NCBI GenBank assembly: GCA_030833265.1
Contig: JAURHO010000031.1
Location: 1-13,406 of the forward strand
Source: Crocinitomicaceae bacterium
GTDB taxonomy: Bacteria; Bacteroidota; Bacteroidia; Flavobacteriales_D; Crocinitomicaceae
Direction of reading: 5' to 3'
Length of the DNA: 13,406 nucleotides
A model generated the notes under the pieces. The model was not told the origin of the DNA and searched no databases. It saw only the letters and a list, made by a program, of their open reading frames with translations. The position numbers were made by a program, and so were the translations under genes. Below are positions 5,400 through 13,406 of the stretch, one piece after another; the first letter of the stretch is position 1, and each line of letters opens with the position of its first letter.

Positions 5400-7544
5400 A
5401 TGCGACAACGTCTTGTTCTTCTCGTGATCAGTTTCTTGGCTTTAGTTTGGGTCTTTTTTGCCTCATACGACTTGCTATCCAATGAAACACTAACCGATTT
5501 CAGAAGTTACTTTAATGTCAAAGATGGTAAAGTTTGGATCATCAGGGAAGACAGCGAATTTGAATGGGACAAAGAAGGCGTTCAAACAACAGAACTCAAC
5601 CAGAATTTATATTACTCAGTAACACGTGCAGCAAACTATCCGGTTACGGTATTTTTTAGTGCCAAAAGAACACTTTTACTCGTCGAGAAAAAAGGGAACT
5701 GGACAAACAAAGAAGTAAAAGAGCTTTTCGAAAACGGGCTTTTCCCACTTCAATTTGGCAAACTCAAGCGCTTCGAATTTGGAAAGCTCCATGGTCAGTT
5801 TAACAAAAATCAACTCATTATTTACGAAGGTGAACTCGACGAACCCTTTGATTTGAAACTCAACCTTAATACAAAATCAAGCTATTCCTGGATCACATGG
5901 GTAGGCCAACAAGCGCATATAACGGATACTTATGTCAAACCAACAATGCGGTATCGTTATGAGAAGTATAAAAACACGACTAAAAGCCTCAAAAAAGTAG
6001 ACGATTACGCTGTTTTTGCAGAAGCAATTCCTGATTTTATCACGAGCTATTACTTCTATGAGAAAAATTATGCGGCGCAACTCGATCCGCAGTTTGCTAA
6101 AACGCCGTGGTTCAAATGCATGAAAACTGGATTTGTACACCTGAAAAAAGACAGTGCAAGCTTAATTTTATTTGATTTTACTGAAAATAACAACCCGCTA
6201 CTTACCCTGAACGAAGCTTTAGGTTTGGAAGAACTCAATGAAGAAACACAAGTTTACGAGAAGCAATTGGTCACCAAACTTGTCGAAGCTCATCAAAACG
6301 ATTGGCACCTCGGAACTTTCGGTTCTTATGCCTTTGCTAGCACAAACAAGGCGCTTTTTGATGAAGCCCTGGCTGCTGCTAAACTCAACCAAACGATTGT
6401 ACAAGACACCAATAAAATCATTCGCTTTTATGAGCATATGCCCAAAAGAGTGAGTGCCCGATGGGTAGATGCCAGTATGAAGAAAACGCTGACCCTTTTG
6501 GGAGGTTACGTTGTCACCACTAGTTATCAAAGACTCAGTGAAGAGCGCAACCTAGACCAAGATAAGATCCGAGATTACTTTGTGATGAATCCGGGCTTCA
6601 GGGTAATGGACTTCGGTGCCTTCCCGGAACGCGGCAATGTCATTTTACAAACAGAAAACCAAAAGTTAGTCGGCTATATCAACGGCCTTAAAAAATGGGA
6701 GAAGGAACTCAAGGGCGAAGTCAAGGACATTTATAATTTGGCTTCACTAGAGCAATTAGTAGTGGTGCAGCTAGCGCATGAAGCCCAGTTTTTTGACAAA
6801 ACAGGAAGGCTCGTTTACAGAATGACCCATGAGGCCAGCACCCAAATTGCTGCTTATGAACTCAGTGGTAAAAAAGAATTTATTAGCTACAATGGTGGCG
6901 CAAGTCTGCAACTTTCAGGAGAAAACGGCGCTGTTATCAAACAGTTTTCTAATAATGGAAAGCTCAAAGATTTTGCAGTCTATAGGCAAAATGGCAGGCC
7001 CTTTGTCGGTATTTTAACGGACAAACAGTTCACAACGATTGATTTGTCCAAACGCAAAGTACTGAGCAAGCAAAACGTAGATTCCACTTGTGTTTTAGCG
7101 AAGAGCACCTCCGCTGTTGCTGCGGTTCAAATACAAAAGAACCAAGCCACAATCATGCAACAGGGTGCTAAAAAACAATTCCAAGTATCTAATGGCGTTG
7201 TTTACCTCGCCGCTTACAAACAAGCGCAAAACAACATTTTTATTTTCAAAAGAAATACTGCTATTTATGCCTACGATCAGCAAGGAAACAAAATCTGGGA
7301 GAAGACGTTGCCGCTCAAAGAGTTGAGTCAGTGTCAAATTTACCAGCAGCCAAATGGACAAACTTGTTTAGCCTTTTTAGACGCGATAGGCAACCAAATC
7401 TATCTTCTTGACGACTTAGGAAGAAACTTAGATCAGCAGGACCGTCATGGAGAAGAACAAGTTCAAGTTACCAGTTTTGGCGCTAGCGCTTATTCAATCA
7501 CTACATTTTTAGGAACCTATCTAATTCAATATACCAAACAATGA
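5400..7544 (+). CDS. Membrane-anchored protein with propeller-like C-terminal repeats, unknown function
   Basis: The 714-residue product starts MRQRLVLLVISFLALVWVFFASYD, a single N-terminal membrane helix or uncleaved signal, so the bulk should be periplasmic. Residues about 30-390 are a mixed region without a family I recognise. From about 395 to the end the sequence is strand-rich with repeated motifs like beta-propeller blades of the PQQ type: VGYINGLKKWEKELKGEV (near 423), AQFFDKTGRLVYR (near 462), AIYAYDQQGNKIWEKTLPL (near 620) and QIYLLDDLGRNLDQ (near 660). A propeller is therefore an inference from blade-like sequences. The stop overlaps the start of the DUF5723-OmpA gene (ATGA at 7541-7544), so the two are translationally coupled and probably act together at the envelope. 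The ATG at 5400 has an A-rich leader and an upstream TAACTTTG. No catalytic motif is seen. A role in assembly or function of the outer-membrane partner is a guess from context. Confidence 0.85.
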   Translation: MRQRLVLLVISFLALVWVFFASYDLLSNETLTDFRSYFNVKDGKVWIIREDSEFEWDKEGVQTTELNQNLYYSVTRAANYPVTVFFSAKRTLLLVEKKGNWTNKEVKELFENGLFPLQFGKLKRFEFGKLHGQFNKNQLIIYEGELDEPFDLKLNLNTKSSYSWITWVGQQAHITDTYVKPTMRYRYEKYKNTTKSLKKVDDYAVFAEAIPDFITSYYFYEKNYAAQLDPQFAKTPWFKCMKTGFVHLKKDSASLILFDFTENNNPLLTLNEALGLEELNEETQVYEKQLVTKLVEAHQNDWHLGTFGSYAFASTNKALFDEALAAAKLNQTIVQDTNKIIRFYEHMPKRVSARWVDASMKKTLTLLGGYVVTTSYQRLSEERNLDQDKIRDYFVMNPGFRVMDFGAFPERGNVILQTENQKLVGYINGLKKWEKELKGEVKDIYNLASLEQLVVVQLAHEAQFFDKTGRLVYRMTHEASTQIAAYELSGKKEFISYNGGASLQLSGENGAVIKQFSNNGKLKDFAVYRQNGRPFVGILTDKQFTTIDLSKRKVLSKQNVDSTCVLAKSTSAVAAVQIQKNQATIMQQGAKKQFQVSNGVVYLAAYKQAQNNIFIFKRNTAIYAYDQQGNKIWEKTLPLKELSQCQIYQQPNGQTCLAFLDAIGNQIYLLDDLGRNLDQQDRHGEEQVQVTSFGASAYSITTFLGTYLIQYTKQ

Positions 7545-10108
7545 AAAAAATCATCTTCGCATTCATTTTGCTGAATACCTTATTGGTTCAATCGCAATCT
7601 TATCTTGGTAACATCACCAGTAATTATGCTGGTGCTATTGGCAACCAGCTCAACCCAGCAAGCTTTGTAGATGGCCGCGTTAAATTTGACCTTACCCTAC
7701 CAGCAGTTAATTTATTTACCTACCAAAATTTCGGATATTTTGATGCCAATGCCATGCGTACTGCTCAAGGAAATGGCGGCTATTGGTGGGCAAAATCTTT
7801 TGGCGATACAGCTGTTCTGAATTCATGGGTCTACCCTTCGTCTACTTTTATCGATCGATTCATCGTGCACAATTACAACGCACAAAGTTCCGGGACCTTG
7901 GGCGCCAATATCAACTTGAACCTTGATTTATTCAATATGGCTTTTCACCTCGGTGAAAAAAGAGCCATTGGCATCAATGCACGCATGCGCTCCATTACCA
8001 ATGTAGACAACATGAATCCTAAACTTGCCGTTTTATCGGAAGAAGGCCTCATTTATCCCGCACTCTGGAATCAAGTTATCGATGAAGAACTCATTAACGT
8101 AAATCACATGACTTGGGCTGAAATTGGTTTCAATTACAGCCAAGTTCTCATCGACAACAAAGAACATTTCCTCAAAATTGGTATCACGCCAAAATTACTT
8201 CTAGGATTTGCGAGCGCCTATGTTCACTCATCAGATTTTTCATACAACCTCGTCAACGAGGACACTTCTCAATTGCTTTCTGGAACCTTTGACTACGGTT
8301 ATTCAAAAGAAGTAGGTGATTTTATCACTGCTGGTATGAATGGCTCCATTAACAGTTCTAATTACATGGACTACCTCAAGCCAGGCTCCAAAGGTTTTGG
8401 TCTTGACCTCGGTGCTGTCTATGAATGGCGCCCAGACTACGCCAAGTACAAATACGACATGGATGGCAAAACCGATCTATGGATGCGTAATGAAACAAAA
8501 TACAAGGCCAGAGTCGGACTTTCCCTCGTTGACATGGGTGGCATGAAGTTTACCAAAGGTGGTTTGAGCCGCAACTTTGTGGTCAACACCAGTAATCTTT
8601 TTGACCTTCATACTTTTGAAGTGGCCACTGATTTAGCTTCTTTTGACGGCGTGATAGACTCACTCATTACCTCATCCACTGCAAATGGCACACAAGATTG
8701 GGTGGCACTTCAAACTCCGGGTCAAACCTATAGAATGCGTACGCCAACAGCACTAAGCATTCAGGCTGACTACCACATCTGGAAATATTTCTATGTCAAT
8801 GCTACTGCTATGTTAAACATGATTCCTAAAAACAAGGATACCAAAGTGCATACGGCAACGCAACTTAGCTTTACTCCGAGTTTTGATAGTCCTTATTTTG
8901 GCTTTTACGTTCCATTTGTCTATAACCAATATAGCGGCTTCAAGTACGGTTTAGCAACTAGAATTGGCCCGCTAATTCTTGGTCTGAACGACATGAACCT
9001 CATCAAGGCTAAAAATGAAATCAGTGGCCTTGACTTCTATGCTGGCTTGCGTTTACCTATCATTTATCACCGCGTTAAAGACAAAGACAAAGACAAAGTT
9101 TCTGACCGCATGGACGAATGTAAAAACGTACCAGGAACATGGGGCTTCCTAGGATGTCCAGACACAGATGGCGATGGTATTCCAGATTCAGAAGATGATT
9201 GTGTTGACGTCAAAGGGCTTAAAGAGTTCAAAGGTTGCCCTGACACAGACGGCGATAAAATCATCGACTCCCAAGATGCTTGCCCTACCGTTGCTGGCCT
9301 CAAAGAATTCAAAGGCTGCCCTGACACAGACGGCGACAAAATCATCGATTCCGAAGATGCTTGCCCAACCGTTGCTGGTATAGTCGCTTTAAAAGGTTGT
9401 CCAGACAAAGATGGTGACGGCGTTACCGATGCAGAAGATGTTTGCCCAGACAATGCTGGACCTAAAGAAAACCAAGGTTGCCCAGATAAAGATGCCGATG
9501 GCCTATTTGATTTCATCGACCAGTGCCCTGAAATTGCTGGACCTAAAGAAAACCAAGGTTGCCCATGGCCAGACACAGATGCCGACGGCTTACTCGACAA
9601 AGACGACGAATGTCCGAACTTAGCGGGTCCAAAAGCCAACAAAGGTTGCCCTTACAAAGATTCTGACAAAGATGGCTTACTTGATAAAGACGATGACTGT
9701 CCAAATACGCCTGGTCCAAAATCAAATAAAGGTTGCCCAGTAATTGAACAAGCCGTGATTGAAGTACTTAAAACAGCCTTCGATAACCTAGAATTTGAAA
9801 CTAGCAAGGATGTTATCTTCGAAAGTTCAAAACCTTCTCTCAATGAATTGGCTGAAGTATTGAAGAAAAAAACAACTTGGAAATTGCAAATTTCAGGACA
9901 CACCGATAACGTTGGTGACGACAACCTGAACATGGTTCTTTCTAAAAAACGTGCTGAAGCACTTAAAGCTTACTTAGTTTCTCAAGGTATTGATCCTAAC
10001 AGATTGATCACTCTTTACTATGGTGAAACTAAGCCTATTGCGCCAAACGACACCCCAGAAGGACGTCAGAAAAACAGACGTGTAGAAATGAAAATTGTTT
10101 TTGAATAA
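7541..10108 (+). CDS. DUF5723 / thrombospondin type 3 repeat / OmpA-domain outer-membrane protein
   Basis: The 855-residue product has a signal peptide (MKKIIFAFILLNTLLVQSQS, cleavage near residue 18). Residues about 20-510 form a strand-rich region matching the DUF5723 family, with the typical NYAGAIGNQLNPASFVDGR opening, and are probably an outer-membrane beta barrel. Residues 513-733 are eight thrombospondin type 3 repeats with calcium-binding DxDxDG loops and one Cys pair per repeat, forming a stiff periplasmic linker. Residues about 750-855 are an OmpA C-terminal domain with GHTDNVGDDNLN and SKKRAEAL; Asp789 and Arg804 have the spacing of the two peptidoglycan diaminopimelate-binding residues in OmpA. 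The protein therefore probably ties the outer membrane to the cell wall. It starts within the ATGA overlap with the 714-residue protein gene and ends before a terminator. Family architecture is well supported; the specific role is not known. Confidence 0.93.
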   Translation: MKKIIFAFILLNTLLVQSQSYLGNITSNYAGAIGNQLNPASFVDGRVKFDLTLPAVNLFTYQNFGYFDANAMRTAQGNGGYWWAKSFGDTAVLNSWVYPSSTFIDRFIVHNYNAQSSGTLGANINLNLDLFNMAFHLGEKRAIGINARMRSITNVDNMNPKLAVLSEEGLIYPALWNQVIDEELINVNHMTWAEIGFNYSQVLIDNKEHFLKIGITPKLLLGFASAYVHSSDFSYNLVNEDTSQLLSGTFDYGYSKEVGDFITAGMNGSINSSNYMDYLKPGSKGFGLDLGAVYEWRPDYAKYKYDMDGKTDLWMRNETKYKARVGLSLVDMGGMKFTKGGLSRNFVVNTSNLFDLHTFEVATDLASFDGVIDSLITSSTANGTQDWVALQTPGQTYRMRTPTALSIQADYHIWKYFYVNATAMLNMIPKNKDTKVHTATQLSFTPSFDSPYFGFYVPFVYNQYSGFKYGLATRIGPLILGLNDMNLIKAKNEISGLDFYAGLRLPIIYHRVKDKDKDKVSDRMDECKNVPGTWGFLGCPDTDGDGIPDSEDDCVDVKGLKEFKGCPDTDGDKIIDSQDACPTVAGLKEFKGCPDTDGDKIIDSEDACPTVAGIVALKGCPDKDGDGVTDAEDVCPDNAGPKENQGCPDKDADGLFDFIDQCPEIAGPKENQGCPWPDTDADGLLDKDDECPNLAGPKANKGCPYKDSDKDGLLDKDDDCPNTPGPKSNKGCPVIEQAVIEVLKTAFDNLEFETSKDVIFESSKPSLNELAEVLKKKTTWKLQISGHTDNVGDDNLNMVLSKKRAEALKAYLVSQGIDPNRLITLYYGETKPIAPNDTPEGRQKNRRVEMKIVFE
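9077..9739 (+). repeat. Eight tandem TSP3-encoding repeats with an 81-bp period
   Basis: Unit starts fall at 9077, 9161, 9242, 9323, 9404, 9485, 9572 and 9653. Most units are 81 bp (27 residues); the first is 84 bp and the sixth and eighth are 87 bp through two-residue insertions (WP after the sixth, and a longer first calcium loop, YKDSDKDG, in the eighth). The third and fourth units are nearly identical over their first 60 bases, and a 30-base stretch at 9455-9484 recurs exactly at 9536-9565. The repeats are protein-coding. Confidence 0.9.
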
Positions 10109-10133
10109 AATTCAAATTTTATCAAACTAAATT

Positions 10134-10161
10134 GAAAGGCGGCTCTTGGGTCGCCTTTCTT
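10134..10161 (+). terminator. Intrinsic terminator after the OmpA-domain gene
   Basis: GAAAGGCG (10134-10141) pairs perfectly with CGCCTTTC (10152-10159) around a ten-base loop, followed by a short TT. It starts 25 bases after the stop codon. The T-run is weak apart from the T bases within the stem, but the strength and position of the hairpin support termination. Confidence 0.75.
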
Positions 10162-10195
10162 ATGTTACCTGTATGTTAACTTTTGATCAGTGCTA

Positions 10196-10222
10196 ATTAA
10201 CGCTTTGTTAATCTTAGATTAA
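10196..10222. promoter_or_regulatory. Two overlapping palindromes upstream of the TonB receptor gene (possible operator)
   Basis: ATTAAC (10196-10201) and GTTAAT (10207-10212) are perfect inverted arms separated by five bases. TTAATCT (10208-10214) and AGATTAA (10216-10222) are perfect inverted arms separated by one base, and the two palindromes share TTAAT. They lie 54-80 bases before the receptor ATG and about 20 bases before the candidate -7 element. A regulator site is an inference; AT-rich sequence raises the chance of coincidence. Confidence 0.4.
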
Positions 10223-10239
10223 TGTACTCATCAAGATAC

Positions 10240-10252
10240 TACAAGACCTTTG
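10240..10252 (+). promoter_or_regulatory. Candidate promoter element of the TonB receptor gene
   Basis: TACAAGACCTTTG ends in GACCTTTG, one change from the Bacteroidota -7 consensus TAnnTTTG, and leaves 23 bases to the ATG at 10276. Almost the same 13 bases recur before the next exported-protein gene (13286-13298) at nearly the same distance from its start. No clear -33 TTG is seen. Confidence 0.45.
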
Positions 10253-10275
10253 CATTAATTATTTAATGTAAAGCA

Positions 10276-13218
10276 ATGAAGCTATTTACCTCGATTTTAG
10301 CAAGTTTATTTTTAATCCTTTTTACTTCTTTGAGTTTTGGGCAATCCGGCACGATTCAAGGGAAAATCACAGATGCCTCTACCGGAAATCCGTGTAATGC
10401 GGTGAAGGTAAGTCTCGCCGGTAAAGCCATTTTTACGCTCTCAGATTTCAACGGTGCTTACCTACTTAGTAAAGTTCCGGAAGGTGTTTATACCATTGAA
10501 TTCAAATCGAGTGAACATAAAACAAAAAAACTCACCGATGTAAGTCTGAAGGCAAATGAACAACTCATTTTAGATGTCGAACTTGAAATAGGCACCCAAA
10601 CAACTGGCGGTGTAACCGTTACAAAGTATGTCAAAAAAGATACACAAGAAGGGGTCGTTTTAATGCAAAGAAAGAGTCCTGTTTTGATGGATGTTGTTCC
10701 TGCGGAAATCATTACACGCTCACCGGCAAGAACAGCAAGTGATGCTTTGGCTAAAGTAAGTGGTGCAAGTATTCAAGACAACAAATTTGCTGTCATCCGA
10801 GGTTTGAACGACCGTTACAATGCAGCTTATCTTAACGACGCTCCACTACCAAGTTCAGAATCAGATAGAAAGGCTTTTTCATTCGATATTTTCCCAGTCA
10901 ATATGCTGGAAAATTTAGCCATCATTAAAACAGCTTCAGCAGATTTACCTGGTGAATTTGCCGGTGGTATCATCTTAGTAAAAACAAAAGATGTTCCGTT
11001 AGAAAATTTCACAAGTCTTAGTATTGGTGGTGGTTACAATACGATTAGTACTTTAAAAAAAGGACTAAGTGCGCCCGGTGGAAAACTAGACTGGTTAGGT
11101 ATCGATGACGGAACAAGAGCTATGCCAAGTAGCATCCCAAGCAACATCGATTTCCCGAGCTCCATGGATGCACAAGCCAATTTAGCTAAAACGTTTAGTA
11201 CCACTTGGGGCCTCGGGCAACAGACCGTGCTTCCAAACATGAGTTTCCAATATGCCAATGGCTTTAAGAAAAAACTCAAAGCGGAAAACAGAGAATTCGG
11301 TTATACTGCATCCCTTTCTTATAATCGTACTAACAACCTCAATCAAACAAAAAGAAACTCCTATACAGATAACGCAGGAGGTGGAACTGGTGCTTCACAA
11401 ATTGAAAGTGCTTATGTCGATCAAGTGAATTCGAGCACTATTCTTTCTGGCGCGATGTTGAATCTTGGTTTTAAATTGAACGAAAATCAGTTGTTTACAC
11501 TCAAAAACCTTTATTCTATCAATAGTGAAAATCGCATTATTCAAAGAACTGGCGAAGTGAATCCACTCGAGACCAACCCTACCCTCATTCGTTCTAATGC
11601 CAATTGGCTCACTTCAAATCAAATCTTTGCAAGCCAATTAGGTGGTCAGCATGTCATTAAAAAAAGCGTTTTAAAAGCAGATTGGACGCTTGGTCTGAGC
11701 ACCATTCAACGAAATATTCCAAACCTGCGACGCTCTATTTATTCGCGCTTAAGCACCTTCAATGATCCTAATGACCCGAACCCATATGACACCACTTGGG
11801 TAGCAAACATTTCACAATCGAGTGTTGGTCCTGACTACGGAGGAAATATGTTTTTCTCGGTAAATAAAGAATGGATTGGTTCAGCAAAAGCCAATTTCAC
11901 CTATGAATTTGCTAGCAAGAAGAAAAATAATGCCGAACTAAAAGCAGGCTTCTTCATTCAGGAGCGTCAAAGAAGTTTTGTTGCTCGTCAATTTGGGTAT
12001 ACGAAATACGGAGCAGTTGGTGGCAATATCAATTTTGACTACAACCTCCTTTACTTACCAGAAGATCAAATTTTCCAACCAGAAAATATGGGCCTTACCG
12101 ATCCGGGTGTTGGTGGTTTCAAACTAACTGAAGGTACCAAAGCTTCTGATTCATATGAAGCGAGTACACATTTGAAAGCAGGTTATGTATCGATGTATCA
12201 AAAAATTGAAAACCACAAGTTTATTTATGGCGTGAGAATTGAAGATTTTCAGCAAAACCTAACTGCACTTCGTGCAGACAAATCACCTCTCGAGGTCAAC
12301 TTACACAATCTTGACATCTTGCCTTCCCTTAATTATATTTTTAATATGAAGAAGGATCAGTTTTTACGCGTCAGCGCTTCTCAAACTGTAAACCGTCCAG
12401 AATATAGAGAGTTGGCGCCTTTTGCCTTTTACGACTTCAATACGCAATTTGTACTCTCTGGAAACGACAGTTTGAAACGTGCAAAAATTACCAATTTCGA
12501 TGTCCGTTACGAAAGATATCCGACTAAAGGTTCCCTCTTTTCAGTTAGCGTCTTCTATAAAAACTTCCAAAATCCAATTGAGCAAATTGCAAGACCAGAT
12601 GTCATGAACGAAATCTCTTACAAAAATGTAGGATCTGCAAATAACTTAGGTGTAGAATTAGAATTGAAATCTAACCTAGGAAAATTAATTCATGCTGATA
12701 GTACAAGCCAACTGAACAAGGTCCAATTCTTCACCAATTTAGGTTTCATCCATTCAGTGGTAGATGTTTCTCAGAATATTGGTACACCTTATGAATTTAG
12801 ACCGTTACAAGGGCAGTCTCCTTATATTTTCAACCTCGGTGCAAACTATCAAATGAAGGAACTCAACGTAAGCCTCAATGTCAACCGAGTTGGGTCGCGC
12901 ATTTACATCCTCGGAAGTATCCTTCAGCCAGATATCTGGGAAAAAGGACGCACCTTCCTTGACCTACAAGTTGCGCACAGTTTCTTGGACAAGAAACTAG
13001 AACTCAAAATTAACTGCCAAAACTTGTTAGCGCAGCATTTGATCTTCTACCAAAACAACTATAGCACTACTACAGTTGGCGGTATTCGAAAAGTAGGAAA
13101 TTTCTTGTTTACCGGTGAAGCGAGTGGAGAGAACAGTTTTGACCCTGAAAAAGATGACTTAGTTTGGGACACCAACTTTGGACGCGTCTTCAGCTTTGTG
13201 CTTACTTACAAATTCTAG
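10276..13218 (+). CDS. TonB-dependent outer-membrane receptor with N-terminal carboxypeptidase-regulatory-like domain
   Basis: The 980-residue product has a signal peptide ending SLSFG before Gln23. Residues about 24-105 form a carboxypeptidase D regulatory-like domain (GTIQGKITDASTGNP, DFNGAYLLSKVPEGVYTIEF), common in Bacteroidota receptors. The plug spans about 130-245, with SPARTASDALAKVSGASI, VIRGLNDRYNAAYLND and LPGEFAGGIILVKTKD. The remaining 730 residues are a strand-rich barrel ending in the aromatic FSFVLTYKF, as expected for outer-membrane insertion. Such receptors import large or scarce nutrients, or in some lineages export, using TonB-ExbBD energy. The substrate cannot be read from sequence, and no SusD-like gene is visible in the window, although the next gene is cut off. 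The ATG at 10276 is the only start that gives a complete signal peptide. The gene follows a terminator and an AT-rich region with palindromes, so it has its own promoter. Confidence 0.95.
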   Translation: MKLFTSILASLFLILFTSLSFGQSGTIQGKITDASTGNPCNAVKVSLAGKAIFTLSDFNGAYLLSKVPEGVYTIEFKSSEHKTKKLTDVSLKANEQLILDVELEIGTQTTGGVTVTKYVKKDTQEGVVLMQRKSPVLMDVVPAEIITRSPARTASDALAKVSGASIQDNKFAVIRGLNDRYNAAYLNDAPLPSSESDRKAFSFDIFPVNMLENLAIIKTASADLPGEFAGGIILVKTKDVPLENFTSLSIGGGYNTISTLKKGLSAPGGKLDWLGIDDGTRAMPSSIPSNIDFPSSMDAQANLAKTFSTTWGLGQQTVLPNMSFQYANGFKKKLKAENREFGYTASLSYNRTNNLNQTKRNSYTDNAGGGTGASQIESAYVDQVNSSTILSGAMLNLGFKLNENQLFTLKNLYSINSENRIIQRTGEVNPLETNPTLIRSNANWLTSNQIFASQLGGQHVIKKSVLKADWTLGLSTIQRNIPNLRRSIYSRLSTFNDPNDPNPYDTTWVANISQSSVGPDYGGNMFFSVNKEWIGSAKANFTYEFASKKKNNAELKAGFFIQERQRSFVARQFGYTKYGAVGGNINFDYNLLYLPEDQIFQPENMGLTDPGVGGFKLTEGTKASDSYEASTHLKAGYVSMYQKIENHKFIYGVRIEDFQQNLTALRADKSPLEVNLHNLDILPSLNYIFNMKKDQFLRVSASQTVNRPEYRELAPFAFYDFNTQFVLSGNDSLKRAKITNFDVRYERYPTKGSLFSVSVFYKNFQNPIEQIARPDVMNEISYKNVGSANNLGVELELKSNLGKLIHADSTSQLNKVQFFTNLGFIHSVVDVSQNIGTPYEFRPLQGQSPYIFNLGANYQMKELNVSLNVNRVGSRIYILGSILQPDIWEKGRTFLDLQVAHSFLDKKLELKINCQNLLAQHLIFYQNNYSTTTVGGIRKVGNFLFTGEASGENSFDPEKDDLVWDTNFGRVFSFVLTYKF

Positions 13219-13285
13219 ACTTTACATTTTCGTAACAATTACTTATTGTAAACATAGACATTCACTAACACAACGGCCACAACAA

Positions 13286-13298
13286 TACAAGAACTTTG
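13286..13298 (+). promoter_or_regulatory. Candidate promoter element of the last exported-protein gene
   Basis: TACAAGAACTTTG differs at one base from the element before the TonB receptor gene (10240-10252). It leaves 21 bases to the ATG at 13320, followed by an A-rich leader. The repetition at matching positions is the main support. Confidence 0.45.
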
Positions 13299-13319
13299 TC
13301 TCAGATAAAAATTAAAAAG

Positions 13320-13406
13320 ATGAAAAAAATTACCTTAATGACATTAGCGCTCCTTTGTAATGCAGCGCTTTTTGGCCAGAGCTTTTTCCAGCCAACAAAC
13401 TACCGA
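13320..13406 (+). CDS. N-terminus of an exported protein (3'-truncated)
   Basis: Only 29 codons are visible. They begin MKKITLMTLALLCNAALFGQ, a Sec signal peptide with likely cleavage after LFG, followed by SFFQPTNYR. The ATG is preceded by an A-rich leader and the candidate promoter element at 13286-13298. The short distance from the TonB receptor gene on the same strand suggests a related job, perhaps a secreted or surface partner. The mature part is outside the window, so neither family nor function can be given. Confidence 0.75.
   Translation, partial: MKKITLMTLALLCNAALFGQSFFQPTNYR

Noticed and set aside
6219..6530. Antisense open frame of 103 residues in the 714-residue protein gene
   Set aside because: It has no ribosome-binding context or domain, and the sense frame is continuous and coupled to its neighbour.
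9067..9642. Long open frame of 191 residues on the minus strand
   Set aside because: It is antisense to the TSP3 repeats; their 81-bp in-frame period keeps the reverse frame open. The product is a low-complexity Ser/Pro/Gly repeat without signal or domain.
9077..9739. Regularly spaced repeats that might suggest a CRISPR array
   Set aside because: The period is 81 bp, whole units are similar without unique spacers, and they encode calcium-binding TSP3 motifs in frame with the OmpA-domain protein.
13223..13250. Inverted arms ACAAT / ATTGT and TTTACA / TGTAAA after the TonB receptor gene, as terminator or operator
   Set aside because: Short AT-rich arms with mismatches and no T-run; too weak to call in this sequence.

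Overview
The window looks like ordinary chromosome from a Bacteroidota bacterium, most likely a member of the Flavobacteriales. The support for this is a DUF5723 / thrombospondin type 3 / OmpA protein, a SusC-style TonB-dependent receptor with an N-terminal carboxypeptidase-regulatory-like domain, a DUF4920 lipoprotein, A-rich leaders, and -7 elements resembling the Bacteroidota consensus TAnnTTTG. The genus assignment is open. No mobile element, phage gene, tRNA, rRNA or CRISPR array is visible.

Layout, left to right. (1) Positions 1-770 hold the 3' part of a gene for a repetitive exported or surface protein with a Lys/Pro/Thr-rich tail, closed by a strong intrinsic terminator that contains the stop codon. 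(2) Positions 847-3814 hold a plus-strand unit: a PpiD-like parvulin foldase, 5-formyltetrahydrofolate cyclo-ligase, and a 57-residue two-helix membrane protein whose start lies inside the cyclo-ligase gene. (3) Positions 3780-4655 hold a convergent minus-strand pair: a small secreted protein of unknown family and a DUF4920 lipoprotein. (4) Ribonuclease HII (4710-5321, GTG start) is read divergently from that pair. (5) Positions 5400-10108 hold two translationally coupled genes (ATGA overlap): a 714-residue membrane-anchored protein with propeller-like C-terminal repeats, and an 855-residue DUF5723-TSP3-OmpA outer-membrane protein, closed by a terminator. (6) Positions 10276-13218 encode a 980-residue TonB-dependent receptor, preceded by an AT-rich region with overlapping palindromes. 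(7) From 13320 the start of another exported protein runs off the window.

Envelope biogenesis is the common theme: a periplasmic foldase, secreted small proteins and lipoproteins, a peptidoglycan-binding outer-membrane protein, and a TonB receptor. I see no clear new defence, mobile or biosynthetic system. The best leads are the uncharacterised 714-residue partner of the DUF5723-OmpA protein, the 13-base sequence shared upstream of the TonB receptor and of the following exported protein, the paired palindromes upstream of the receptor, and an unexplained perfect 11-bp inverted repeat inside the cyclo-ligase gene.
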